Shown here: in pieces, positions 15,374 through 23,791 of the stretch
Numbering within the stretch: the stretch's first letter is position 1
Layout of the letters: each line of letters opens with the position of its first letter
Source of the DNA: Arthrobacter sp. zg-Y238
Lineage (GTDB): Bacteria; Actinomycetota; Actinomycetes; Actinomycetales; Micrococcaceae
DNA: 64,000 nt
Direction of reading: 5' to 3'
Assembly: GCF_024385525.1 (NCBI RefSeq)
Contig: NZ_JANFLU010000011.1
Span: forward strand, 248,001-312,000
Notes under the pieces: model-generated
Seen by the model: only the letters and a program-made list of their open reading frames with translations
Databases searched by the model: none
What the model was told of the DNA's origin: nothing
Made by a program: the position numbers and the translations under genes

Positions 15374-18072
15374 GCGTCGGCCCCCGGAACGGCGGCCGCA
15401 ACTGCCCGGCCGTCCGCGCCCACGGCGCCGGCGGTGAACCGGGGATGGATCAGGCCTACGCAGCTGAACGGCAGGTCCGGCACCTCCTCCACGGGTACGC
15501 CGCGCTGTTCGGCCAGCAGCAGCACATGTGCCACGTCCTCCAGCGCCCCGGGATGCACCAGCACCTTCCACGGCACCCGGCGCAGCAGCACGCGGGTGGT
15601 CTCGCCGACGCCGGGCTTCACCAGGTTCACGTTGTGGATGCCGTACTCCTCGCTCAGGCGCTCCACGGCCTGCCAGCCCACCCAGGTGGGGGTCCGGTCC
15701 GCAGCAGCGAGCGATGCCGCAGCAGCCTCCGCTTCGGGCCGCACGTCGTCGAAGTGCCGCTCGATCGCCGCCAGGAAATCCCGGGACACATCGGCACCGG
15801 CCAGATGGGCGTAGAACTTCGCGCCGTGGAAATCCTCGGGCGCAATGAGGTCCTTGTTGAATACCGTGCGGGAGACCAGCCCGGAGACGGTCGAGTTCAG
15901 GCAGGCCGACGGAATCAGGTAATCCTCCCGCGTGCCGAACAGCTCCACGGAATGGCCGGGATCGGCCAGCACCGCAAGTTCGGACGAGAACCGCACGCCG
16001 TCGGTGGCTTCGAACTTATCCAGCGCCGCGGTCAGCTCGCGCGTGATGGCGCCCTTGCCGGTCCAGCCGTCCACGAACAGGATCCGCTCGGGGGAGTACG
16101 TCCGCGCCAGGTACCGCAGCGCCGTTTCATCCATCCCCACGCCGCGCACAATGCTCATGGTGTAGTGCGGCAGGTCCAGCCCGTGCATCCGCTGCGCCCA
16201 CCGGCGCATCAGGATTCCGATCGGCGTTCCGGCCCGGGCGAGCGACACCAGCACCGGCTCGCGGTTCCGGGCGGCCAGCGCCAGCTCGGTCACGGTGCCG
16301 ACGGCGGACGCGACCCGCGGCGCGGAACGGCGCAGCGCCTCCTCGTACAGGTCCTGGTACTGGGCCGAGGGCAGGTACTCCATCGGCAGCGACTCGGCGT
16401 AGTTCGCCCCGCCGGACTGGATGGCCGCCTCCCGCTCGGCGGTGGGGGCCTCCAGCTGGGCGTCCCGCAGGTCCTTCAGCAGCCAGGTCACGTCCTCGGG
16501 CGCGTAGGACCCGAACGCCGGGCCGGTCAGCGGCACGGCCGCAGCAACGGAACCGGTCCAGTCCGCGGGGACATCGGCCGGCAACAGTACGACGACGACG
16601 GCGCCGGTCACCGCGCGCAGCGCCTCGGTCACACTGCCCGGGCCGGTGATGGATGCAGGGTCGGTGCCGGGTTCGGGCAGGAGCACAATGCTGTCGAAGC
16701 CGGTGTTCGCTGCGCTGCCGTCGGCCGCCCGGCGGGGCCCGACGTTATAGGCGTGCCGCGGGCCGGGACCGTCCTCAGTGACATCGTGGCTGGCGAAGTC
16801 CACGGCATTGGCAATGGCGTAATCCGGCCGGTCGATCGGCACGATGGGGGAGCGGGTGGTGGTGGAGAACCGGACAGAGGCACCCGGCAGCGCTTCGGCC
16901 ACGGCGTTGGCGATGGTCAGCGGCACATGGATGAATTCCTCGCAGCCCAGGACCAGCACCGATTCCGCCGAAGCGGGCAGCGCGGCGGAGATACGGGAGG
17001 CAACGAGAGCCAGGCTCTCTGCCGAGACAGCTCCCGGCAGGGCGTCCGGCAGGGTGCCGAGGTAATCGGAGGAGATGCCGGCACGGTTGCCGAAGCGGTC
17101 ACTGCGCAGGCTGCGGGCGGTGTCCTCCAGCAGAGTCACGGTGCCAGGGGCGGAATCGGAACGAGCGGCCCCGGCAGGGGAATCCGGAAGCCCGCCGATC
17201 AGTTGCTCGGCCCGGACCAGGATGTCCTCACCGAGTTCGATGCTGCCCGTCCCGAGAGCTACCACGCGGATGCTGCAGCCCAGCTCGTCCGCCAGCTCGT
17301 CGAAACGGGCACGGTCGGCGTCGGAACGCAGGTCGATGAGGGAGGCCACCACGTAGAGCGGATGCGGTGCGGCGGCGTGGAGTTCGGTGATGGTGTTGAT
17401 GACGGTGGCGCCGGTGCTCAGCTCGTCGTCGACCAGCACCACGGGACCCGGGCTGTTCAGCTGGGCCGGATCCACGGGCAGCAGCCGGTGCGAGGTGGCG
17501 TGCGAATGGGCTTCCTCGAACGCGCCGTACGCCACCGCACCCTCCGGGGCATGCCGGGTGGAATGGATGTAGTACGAGCCGAGCATGTCGGCAACGAGCC
17601 GGCCCAGACCGGTGGCGGTCTCCGCGTAGCCGATGGTCACCACCTCGGGGTGGGAGACGGGCAGGTCCCAGAGCCGTTCGCGGGCATACTGCAGCCGGGC
17701 GCGCGGTGTGCGGGGAGCGGCGTGGCGGCCGCCGTCGTCGTTCGCCCGCCTGGACCCGGCCGCACTCTCGCCGTCCTCGAGCACCGCCGCCAGTTCGGCT
17801 GCGACACCGCGCAGCACGGCGTCGTCCACCTTGCTGCCGAGCGCCGCTCCGGCCAGTGCGCCGAGCAGCTCGCCGGCCGCCAGGACGAGCGCCGGTTCGG
17901 TGGGCACATGCTTGGCCAGCACACGGGACACGAGCAGGTGCGCGCGGCGGGGGTTGCGGCGCAGGGCCAGTCCCACCAGGTCCTCTACCGGCAGCAGCGC
18001 TGCAGGATCAGAGGTGATCCGCACTCCCAGGGCCTCGTTCACAAATCCGCCGGTCCAGGGGTGGTGCTTCAA
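15370..18072 (-). CDS. Fused phosphoribosyltransferase-TRSP and StiP/PELOTA-type protein
   Basis: 900 residues from the TTG at 18072, which overlaps the stop of the upstream aldolase gene (TTGA) with GGAAG upstream; an earlier ATG at 18162 lies inside that gene and is rejected. The N-terminal part has a PRTase PRPP loop (VVLVDDELSTGAT, about residues 211-223), followed by a TRSP-like region (TVTLLEDTARSLRSDR...). The C-terminal half resembles StiP-family PRTase-related proteins (LVSLARAGTPIGILMRRW, ERILFVDGWTGKGAI) and ends in a PELOTA-like RNA-binding segment (VNLVKPGVGETTRVLLRRVPWKVLVHPG). In other Ter operons these are usually separate genes, so this looks like a natural fusion. It probably makes a ribosylated nucleoside-like metabolite, which is inferred from family literature. 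Confidence 0.75.
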   Translation of the reverse strand: MKHHPWTGGFVNEALGVRITSDPAALLPVEDLVGLALRRNPRRAHLLVSRVLAKHVPTEPALVLAAGELLGALAGAALGSKVDDAVLRGVAAELAAVLEDGESAAGSRRANDDGGRHAAPRTPRARLQYARERLWDLPVSHPEVVTIGYAETATGLGRLVADMLGSYYIHSTRHAPEGAVAYGAFEEAHSHATSHRLLPVDPAQLNSPGPVVLVDDELSTGATVINTITELHAAAPHPLYVVASLIDLRSDADRARFDELADELGCSIRVVALGTGSIELGEDILVRAEQLIGGLPDSPAGAARSDSAPGTVTLLEDTARSLRSDRFGNRAGISSDYLGTLPDALPGAVSAESLALVASRISAALPASAESVLVLGCEEFIHVPLTIANAVAEALPGASVRFSTTTRSPIVPIDRPDYAIANAVDFASHDVTEDGPGPRHAYNVGPRRAADGSAANTGFDSIVLLPEPGTDPASITGPGSVTEALRAVTGAVVVVLLPADVPADWTGSVAAAVPLTGPAFGSYAPEDVTWLLKDLRDAQLEAPTAEREAAIQSGGANYAESLPMEYLPSAQYQDLYEEALRRSAPRVASAVGTVTELALAARNREPVLVSLARAGTPIGILMRRWAQRMHGLDLPHYTMSIVRGVGMDETALRYLARTYSPERILFVDGWTGKGAITRELTAALDKFEATDGVRFSSELAVLADPGHSVELFGTREDYLIPSACLNSTVSGLVSRTVFNKDLIAPEDFHGAKFYAHLAGADVSRDFLAAIERHFDDVRPEAEAAAASLAAADRTPTWVGWQAVERLSEEYGIHNVNLVKPGVGETTRVLLRRVPWKVLVHPGALEDVAHVLLLAEQRGVPVEEVPDLPFSCVGLIHPRFTAGAVGADGRAVAAAVPGADA

Positions 18073-19259
18073 TTCATGCTCGCTTCCAGAAGATCTACAT
18101 AGGTGATGTCGGGGGCTGCAACGCCGAAGGCGGCGGCCCGGACGAGGGTGGAAGCTGCCCACGCCTGATGCGGTTTCATTTCGTTCATTTTGTTGCGGTA
18201 GGGCGACGCCGCGGCGCCGCCCCCGGCCTCGCCGGAAATATGGAGGGCGTCCAGGTACGCCTCATGGCTGATCACGGACATGGCGTGGACCAGGGGAACA
18301 TGCGAGGGGTGGATGACGGTTTTACCGAGCAGTCCGTTGGCCTGGTCCAGTTCGATTTCGCGGATCAGCCCGTCCAGGTTCGCCGTCAGCAGCCGTTGGC
18401 GCAGGCCCAGCTCGTCGGCTTCCGCGAAGGGGGAGGATCGAAGCATCGGACGCAGCAGCCGCTCGCCGGAGCTGTAGTGTTCCCAGACCGGTCCGCTGAT
18501 GACAAAGCCGCCCGGCCTGCCGAGCATGTTGACGATGTCCCCGATCACCGCGGAGACCACCTTGACGTCGTAAATGGTGAGGTCCCGGGAACGACGCAGC
18601 CCGTAGGCGCTGGACATGTCCGTAGCGCCGATCCGCACGGCCAGGATGTCCGGCCGGTTCGCTTCCAGCACCTCGAAGATGCCGCCGAGGGTATGGGTGC
18701 GGGTCTCGGCGTGGATCATCAGCGGAGACTCGAGGATCGGCATGATCCGCAGCGGCCGGGCACCGGGATCGGCGGCCCACCGGGCGTCGTTCACGGTGTG
18801 CAGCGCGTCGAGGAAGCGCTGGGCGGCGCCGGAGGTGTTTTCGAACTTCGGAATCACAAACCCGGTGAGGACGTCCAGGGTCTGTCCGCCGCGCTCGGCA
18901 AGGCTCAGCAGCTGTTCGGGCGTGCGGACGCGGACGAAGAGCATCAGGTCTTCGGCGTCGCCGGCCTTCCGGACGCCGGCGGAGTGCAGTTCGGCGAGGG
19001 CTTCCACCAGATTGGTCTCCGCGGCCGGGACCTCGGCGTCGGCAATGGAATCCTCCAGACAGATGACCATGCTGACGGCTCCGCGGGCGGCCTGCTTGCG
19101 GACGTCCTTGACCAGGTCCGGCCGGGTCGCGGGGCAGTAAAGCGTGGCCCCGAGCGCGCTGGCCAGCAGGCCGGCATCGGAATCGAGGGTCAGTTCCTGG
19201 GGTGCGAGGTGGAACAGGCGGGCGGTTTCGGGCTCGCTCAGGTAGGAGAAGTGGCGCAT
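18069..19259 (-). CDS. HpcH/HpaI aldolase / citrate-lyase beta-like protein (Ter-associated)
   Basis: 396 residues. The CitE-like TIM barrel is indicated by ALYCPATRPDLVKDVRK at the start, MVICLEDSIADAEV, VIPKFENTSGAAQRFLDAL, IMPILESPLMIHAETR (metal-binding Glu) and KTVIHPSHV near the end. Such lyases make or break C-C bonds of CoA esters or keto acids. In Ter operons they sit with PRTase/TRSP and HAD enzymes in a predicted biosynthetic module. Its stop overlaps the TTG start of the fused PRTase, and its start is 4 bp from the preceding gene, so it is mid-operon. Confidence 0.8.
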   Translation of the reverse strand: MRHFSYLSEPETARLFHLAPQELTLDSDAGLLASALGATLYCPATRPDLVKDVRKQAARGAVSMVICLEDSIADAEVPAAETNLVEALAELHSAGVRKAGDAEDLMLFVRVRTPEQLLSLAERGGQTLDVLTGFVIPKFENTSGAAQRFLDALHTVNDARWAADPGARPLRIMPILESPLMIHAETRTHTLGGIFEVLEANRPDILAVRIGATDMSSAYGLRRSRDLTIYDVKVVSAVIGDIVNMLGRPGGFVISGPVWEHYSSGERLLRPMLRSSPFAEADELGLRQRLLTANLDGLIREIELDQANGLLGKTVIHPSHVPLVHAMSVISHEAYLDALHISGEAGGGAAASPYRNKMNEMKPHQAWAASTLVRAAAFGVAAPDITYVDLLEASMN

Positions 19260-19263
19260 CGCT

Positions 19264-20175
19264 TTACCGCCCCTGGTAGGGGAGGCGGGTGGTCATGGTG
19301 AAGCCGAAGGCCTCCCAGATGGCTTTGAACTCCATGCCGTACGGCAGTTCCTCGGCCCGCAGCTCCAATACGTCGTCAATGCGGATCACGGAAAGCGCGT
19401 AATAGCTGCGGTGGCCGGCCTGCGCCGGGATGGTCACCGACTTGCCGTTGTAGACCCCCACACTCATGGGCTGCTTCGGCTTCGGGAAAAACAGTGCCCG
19501 GCGCAGCATCCGAACATGGCGCAGCGGGATCAGCGCGAGGTCATCCTCATAGCCGACCAGCGGCCGGTTGCCCGGAGCCTGGACCATAACGCCGTCCAGG
19601 TCTTCGGGCCGGAACTCGCCGGCGGAAACGGAGCCGGTGCTGTATCCCGGCCCTTCCCACACCGCACGCACGGTACCGGCGACCACGAGGCTGCCCACGG
19701 CGGATTCCATCGGGGTCAGGCGCACTACCGGGTTCTGCCGGTCCAGGCTGCGCAGCTCGCCCATGCCCGGTGCCGGGAAGAGCCTGTTGTGCAGGGGCTC
19801 TGCCCGTACCGGTTCAGCAGCGCGGGAGGACGACGTCGGCCGGGACGCTGCGGGGGCAGCGGCACGGCTGCTGGCCGCCTCGGCATTGGGGGACAGGCCC
19901 AGCGAAAGCGACGGGGAGACCGACGGCGCGGGCTGCTGCCGCGGCTGCGGGGACAGCGAGAGGGACCCCGGAGCCGGAGCTGGAGTGGCCGGCCGGGCGG
20001 CGGGGGCTGAAGTGCGCGGCGCTGCGGCGGCGGGTGCCGGCGTCGTTCGAGGTGCCGGGGCCGCCTGCGGCGCGGGGGCAGCCTGGGGTGCAACCGGAGC
20101 CGCAGCGCGCGGCTTGACCCGGCGGCTCAGGAAGGGAAGGTCGGTGCGGACGGCCGACGAGCGGTTGACGGCCAT
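19264..20175 (-). CDS. Uncharacterised Ter-operon protein with Pro/Ala-rich N-terminus
   Basis: 303 residues. Residues ~20-125 are a low-complexity Ala/Pro/Ser/Arg linker. The C-terminal ~170 residues form a compact domain (VRLTPMESAVGSLVVAGTVRAVWEGPGYSTGSVS...YNGKSVTIPAQAGHRSYYALSVIRIDDVLELRAEELPYG) that looks beta-rich. It lacks the GLGWD and acidic motifs of TerD, so it is not a TerD paralogue. It is separated by only 3-4 bp from genes on either side and so is cotranscribed with the TerD and metabolite genes. Its function is unknown, and no family is recognised. Confidence 0.65.
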   Translation of the reverse strand: MAVNRSSAVRTDLPFLSRRVKPRAAAPVAPQAAPAPQAAPAPRTTPAPAAAAPRTSAPAARPATPAPAPGSLSLSPQPRQQPAPSVSPSLSLGLSPNAEAASSRAAAPAASRPTSSSRAAEPVRAEPLHNRLFPAPGMGELRSLDRQNPVVRLTPMESAVGSLVVAGTVRAVWEGPGYSTGSVSAGEFRPEDLDGVMVQAPGNRPLVGYEDDLALIPLRHVRMLRRALFFPKPKQPMSVGVYNGKSVTIPAQAGHRSYYALSVIRIDDVLELRAEELPYGMEFKAIWEAFGFTMTTRLPYQGR

Positions 20176-20178
20176 CGC

Positions 20179-20730
20179 CTAAAGGTCGAATCCGAAGTCG
20201 GCAGCCAGCCCGCGCAGGCCGGTGGTGTACCCCTGGCCCAGGGCGCGGAACTTCCAGTCGGTGCGGTGCCGGTACAGCTCGCCGAACATCATGGCGGTGA
20301 TGCTGTCCCGGTTCGCCGAGGGCAGGTCGAAGCGGACCAGTTCCCCGCCGTTGGGCCGTGCCACCCGGATGTAGGCGCTGCGCACGGCGGCGAACGTGCC
20401 GGGTCCGCGCATCTCCGGATCGGCGTAGACGGCGAAGACAATCTTGGAGACGGCGTCCGGCACCCGGGACAGGTCGACGTCGATCTGCTCGGTGTCGTCG
20501 TCGCCCTCGAACACGACGGAACCCTCCGGGCTGGCGATCTGGTTGAAGAAGACCAGGTGCTCGTCGGAGAGGACCCGGCCGTCGGAGCCGCACAGCAGGG
20601 TCAGCGGAACGAGTTCGGCTGCGGGCCCGCGGCTGGGAATCACGTCCCAGCCCAGTCCCACCAGGACGGAGCTGAGGCCGGGGTTTTCGGCGGTGAGGGC
20701 GGCGTTGGCGCCGGCTACCAGGGTTCCCAT
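20179..20730 (-). CDS. Divergent TerD-family protein
   Basis: 183 residues with the TerD frame: LSSVLVGLGWD near residue 25, HLVFFNQIASPEGSVV, DVDLSRVPDAVSKIVFAVYAD, and YRHRTDWKFRALGQGYTTGLRGLAADFGFDL at the end. It departs from its paralogues at the metal sites: the FDLDAS segment is replaced by ELVPLT, and the acidic DNxTGxGxGDDE loop is shortened to EGDDDTEQ. It may be a non-metal-binding structural or scaffold member. Its start overlaps the stop of the XpaC-like gene by 1 bp. TerD proteins are calcium-binding beta-sandwich proteins of a membrane-linked stress complex. Confidence 0.85.
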   Translation of the reverse strand: MGTLVAGANAALTAENPGLSSVLVGLGWDVIPSRGPAAELVPLTLLCGSDGRVLSDEHLVFFNQIASPEGSVVFEGDDDTEQIDVDLSRVPDAVSKIVFAVYADPEMRGPGTFAAVRSAYIRVARPNGGELVRFDLPSANRDSITAMMFGELYRHRTDWKFRALGQGYTTGLRGLAADFGFDL

Positions 20731-21248
20731 CAGTGCTCCCCGAAGGTCAGGGAGGAGGGGGAGAACTTGTCATCGAGGAACCGCCCGTGGGTGGACAGCT
20801 CGGCAATGGCACCGGTGCGGACCTGGTTCTCCAGGTCCCGGGCAATGCCTTCCAGGATGGTGAGTTGGTCAACGAGCAATGTGGTGGCCTCTGAACTCTC
20901 GGTCCGCTCCCGGTCGCTGAGGGCCACATAGGCACGCAGGGGAGTAGGGAGGTAATTGGTAATGATGGCGTTGAGCAGCACGCGCTGCTCGGTGGAGGCG
21001 CCGTGGCTGCCCACGTATTCCACCAAAGGCGCCAGGATGTCATCGATCTGCCGGACCATGGAGGACACCAGGGTCGGCAGCGCGGCGCCGGCCCTGCGCA
21101 CCGCCCTGCGCAGGTTCTCCAGGGACTTTACGGTCTCCTGGTGTTCGGCGTCGGGGCCCGACGGCGGCGTGGCCGCGGACAGCGCCGGCGGCGGTTCCGG
21201 CTCCGGCGAGTTGCCGAAGAGGGAACCGAAGAACCTGCCTACTGCCAT
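20730..21248 (-). CDS. XpaC-like helical protein
   Basis: 172 residues. After a short N-terminal region (RFFGSLFG, Pro-rich linker) the protein is all-helical with TVKSLENLRRAVRRAG, VRQIDDILAPLVEYV and NYLPTPLRAYVALSDRE...TLLVDQLTILEGIARDLENQV. This matches the C-terminal pattern of XpaC proteins, which are typically encoded next to TelA (for example xpaC-yaaN in Bacillus). It lies just downstream of telA here, supporting a TelA partner role. The XpaC assignment rests on helix pattern and context. Confidence 0.6.
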   Translation of the reverse strand: MAVGRFFGSLFGNSPEPEPPPALSAATPPSGPDAEHQETVKSLENLRRAVRRAGAALPTLVSSMVRQIDDILAPLVEYVGSHGASTEQRVLLNAIITNYLPTPLRAYVALSDRERTESSEATTLLVDQLTILEGIARDLENQVRTGAIAELSTHGRFLDDKFSPSSLTFGEH

Positions 21249-21286
21249 GGCCGGCTCCTACCCACCGGTGCTGTCCTGCCCGGCAT

Positions 21287-22480
21287 TTAGCGGGACTCGC
21301 TCTGGCGGGAGCGCTCGAGGTACGGCTTGGCCTGCGTGATGGTGGATTCCAGGGACTTCACGGTCCCTTCCATGTTGCGGGCCGCTTCCGAACGGAACGT
21401 GTCGATCGCATCCATGGTCTGGTACACGTTGTCGAACGCCTTCTGCAGGGTTTCCACGCTCACGCCGGAGCTGGAGGCCTGCTGGTGGATCCGGGCGGTC
21501 TGGTCCTTGAGCATTTCGCTGGTGCTCAGGATCATGTTGTTCGTGGTGGCGTTCACCGCGTCGATCTGGTCCAGCACCATCTTCTGGTTGGCCAGGGCCT
21601 GGGCCACGATCACTGCGGTGCGCAGGGCGGAAATGGTGGTGGTGCGCGCCCGCTCCACGCCCTTGATCAGTTCCACGTTGTTCTTGCGGATCAGGTCCAT
21701 GGCGAGGTAGCCCTGCACGGACACGGCCAGCTGGGTGAGGATGTCCTGGCGGCGCTGCCGGATGGGGAAGAGCACGTCCGCTTCCAGGGCGTTGGCCTGC
21801 TCAATCTGCCCGGAGTTCTTGAGCTTGTCCACCTTTTCCACGCAGGCGGCATCCAGCGACTCGGCGAGCACGGAGTATTCGCTCAGGGTCTGCATGGTCT
21901 TCCACAGCTCCACCTTTTCCCCGGCGAGGGAGGCATTGTCCTTGAGCAGTTCATCCTGGCCGGCCATCAGTGCCTTGATGATCTTGTCCAGCTGGACCTG
22001 CGCGGACTCGTACTTCTGGAAGTACTTGGCCAGCTTGTTGCCGCCGGGAATGATGCCGAGGATCTTGCGTCCGGTGCCCAGGTTCGCCTGGTTCGGGGTG
22101 AGGTCCTCGACGGTGCTGCGCAGGTCGCCCAGGGTGACGGCGACCTTCTTCTGAGCGTCGTTGCCGGACTTCTTCGCCCCGGCCACGGAGGTGGAGGAGC
22201 GGTCCAGCAGGCGGGTGGAGTATCCGGCGGACTGCACCATTTCCGCACCGGCCAGCTTGTTGATGGAATCCACCTGGGCGGTGAACTCCGGGCTGCGGGC
22301 GTCCAGCTTGGAGACTTCCTCCATGAAGGACTTGGCCTGCGCGGCAATTTCGACGCGGCGTTCCTCCGGCACCGGAACCATGCCCGGAGCGCTCTCGGGA
22401 GCGACCGGAGCGGGCGGTTCCGGAGCTTTCAGCACCAGGGCGGCTTCGGTGGCGTCCGGGGGAGTCAGCGGTGTGGTCAT
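21287..22480 (-). CDS. telA: Toxic anion resistance protein TelA
   Basis: 397 residues from the ATG at 22480; a 36-residue upstream extension covers the hairpin at 22515-22549 and is rejected. After a Pro/Ala-rich start it is almost wholly helical, with the TelA hallmarks KILGIIPGGNKLAKYFQKYESAQVQLDKIIKAL and RQRRQDILTQLAVSVQGYLAMDLIRKNN, then long coiled coil to the C-terminus. TelA/KlaA proteins belong to the Ter stress complex and are linked to tellurite, colicin and membrane stress resistance; the mechanism is unresolved. Confidence 0.9.
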   Translation of the reverse strand: MTTPLTPPDATEAALVLKAPEPPAPVAPESAPGMVPVPEERRVEIAAQAKSFMEEVSKLDARSPEFTAQVDSINKLAGAEMVQSAGYSTRLLDRSSTSVAGAKKSGNDAQKKVAVTLGDLRSTVEDLTPNQANLGTGRKILGIIPGGNKLAKYFQKYESAQVQLDKIIKALMAGQDELLKDNASLAGEKVELWKTMQTLSEYSVLAESLDAACVEKVDKLKNSGQIEQANALEADVLFPIRQRRQDILTQLAVSVQGYLAMDLIRKNNVELIKGVERARTTTISALRTAVIVAQALANQKMVLDQIDAVNATTNNMILSTSEMLKDQTARIHQQASSSGVSVETLQKAFDNVYQTMDAIDTFRSEAARNMEGTVKSLESTITQAKPYLERSRQSESR

Positions 22481-22514
22481 GGTCCAGCCTTTTCTTGTGA
22501 GCTGCGTATACGGA

Positions 22515-22549
22515 GCGGGGAGTGTCCCGGCCTGCGGAACACTCCCCGC
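22515..22549 (-). promoter_or_regulatory. Intercistronic hairpin between terD and telA
   Basis: An 11-bp perfect stem (GCGGGGAGTGT with ACACTCCCCGC) and a 13-nt loop lie in the 91-bp gap, the largest inside the Ter operon. There is no T-run on either side. It probably stabilises or partly terminates the upstream mRNA so that TerC and the TerD proteins are made in excess over TelA and the enzymes. Confidence 0.5.
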
Positions 22550-22571
22550 AGGGTGTAACTGAAATGCGAGT

Positions 22572-23153
22572 CTAGCTGAGCTGCACACCGAAGTCGGTGG
22601 CGATGCCGGCCAGACCGGTGGCGTAGCCCTGGCCGACGGCCTTGAACTTCCACTCGCCGTTGTTGCGGTACACCTCGGCGAAGATCATGGAGGTCTCCGG
22701 AGCGGCGTCCTCGCTGAGGTCGAAGCGGACAATTTCGCTGTCGTTGTCCTGGTTGATGACGCGGCAGTACGCTCCGCGGACCTGGCCGAAGTTCTGGTTC
22801 CGGGCTTCGGCCTGGTCGATGGAAACGACGATGACCACGCGGTCGACGTCGGCGGCCATCTGGGTCAGGTCGATCAGGATCTGCTCGTCGTCACCTTCGC
22901 CGGCGCCGGAACGGTTGTCGCCCAGGTGGGTGACGGAGCCGTCCTTGGCTGCGGGCTGGTTGTAGAAGATGAAGTCGTCGGAGGAGCGCACCTTGCCGTT
23001 GGCTGCGATCATCAGCGCCGAGGCGTCCAGGTCGAAGGGTTCGCCCGTGGTGGTGCGCGGGTCCCAGCCGAGGCCGACTACGGCCTTCTGGAGTCCGGGA
23101 TCGGTTTTGGTGAGGGAAAGGTTGTTGCCCTTGGTGAGGGTCAGTCCTGCCAT
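22572..23153 (-). CDS. terD: TerD-family protein
   Basis: 193 residues from the ATG at 23153, with AAGGAGC upstream. It has the full TerD signature: LTLTKGNNLSLTKTDPGL, VGLGWDPRTTTGEPFDLDASALMI, the acidic loop DNRSGAGEGDDEQILIDL, and the ending WKFKAVGQGYATGLAGIATDFGV. The two acidic regions match the calcium sites known in TerD. It is a close tandem duplicate of the next gene upstream (23182-23763), with the same length and ~28-bp spacing. It is cytoplasmic and probably associates with TerC at the membrane. Confidence 0.93.
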   Translation of the reverse strand: MAGLTLTKGNNLSLTKTDPGLQKAVVGLGWDPRTTTGEPFDLDASALMIAANGKVRSSDDFIFYNQPAAKDGSVTHLGDNRSGAGEGDDEQILIDLTQMAADVDRVVIVVSIDQAEARNQNFGQVRGAYCRVINQDNDSEIVRFDLSEDAAPETSMIFAEVYRNNGEWKFKAVGQGYATGLAGIATDFGVQLS

Positions 23154-23181
23154 GCTGTTCAGCTCCTTGTAGACGTGGGGA

Positions 23182-23763
23182 TTAGTCGAGGGCGATGCCG
23201 AAGTCGGTGGCAACCCCGTACAGCCCGGACGCGTAGCCCTGGCCGATGGCGCGGAACTTCCACTCTCCGCGGTTGCGGTAGATCTCGGCGAAAATCATGC
23301 AGGTTTCCGCTGCGGCGTCCTCGCTGAGGTCGTAGCGGACAACTTCTGCGTCGGTGTCCTGGTTGACCACCCGGCAGTACGCATCGCGCACCTGCCCGAA
23401 GTTCTGGTGCCGCGCTTCGGCCTGGTCGATGGAGACCACAATGACCACGCGGTCGACGTCGTCGGTCAGGATGCTGAGGTCAATCAGGATCTGCTCGTCG
23501 TCGCCGTCGCCCTGGCCGGTGCGGTTATCGCCCTGGTGGACCACCGAGCCGTCCTTGGCGGACAGCTGGTTGTAGAAAATGAAGTCGTCCTGGGAGCGCA
23601 CCTTGCCGTCGGCTCCGAGCAGCAGTGCAGAGGCGTCCAGGTCGAACGGATCTCCGCTGGTGGTGCGCGGATCCCAGCCCAGGCCGATCAGGGCCCGTTC
23701 CAGGCCCGGGTCAGCCTTAGTGAGGGAAAGGTTGCTTCCTTTGGAAAGTGTCAGGCCGGACAA
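23182..23763 (-). CDS. terD: TerD-family protein (tandem paralogue)
   Basis: 193 residues, collinear throughout with the gene at 22572-23153. It begins MSGLTLSKGSNLSLTKADPGL and carries GLGWDPRTTSGDPFDLDASALLLG and DNRTGQGDGDDEQILIDL, with the same TDFG end. Conservation of both acidic loops implies that metal binding is kept. The pair points to a recent tandem duplication. It is cotranscribed, with short gaps of 28 bp on each side. Confidence 0.93.
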   Translation of the reverse strand: MSGLTLSKGSNLSLTKADPGLERALIGLGWDPRTTSGDPFDLDASALLLGADGKVRSQDDFIFYNQLSAKDGSVVHQGDNRTGQGDGDDEQILIDLSILTDDVDRVVIVVSIDQAEARHQNFGQVRDAYCRVVNQDTDAEVVRYDLSEDAAAETCMIFAEIYRNRGEWKFRAIGQGYASGLYGVATDFGIALD

Positions 23764-23791
23764 GGTGCTCTCCTTACGGACGGGCGGGTGG

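Noticed and set aside
15316-18102. A 928-codon open frame on the plus strand
   Set aside because: It is exactly antisense to the fused PRTase/StiP gene. GC-biased third positions keep the opposite frame free of stops, and its composition is His/Arg/Gly-rich without domains.
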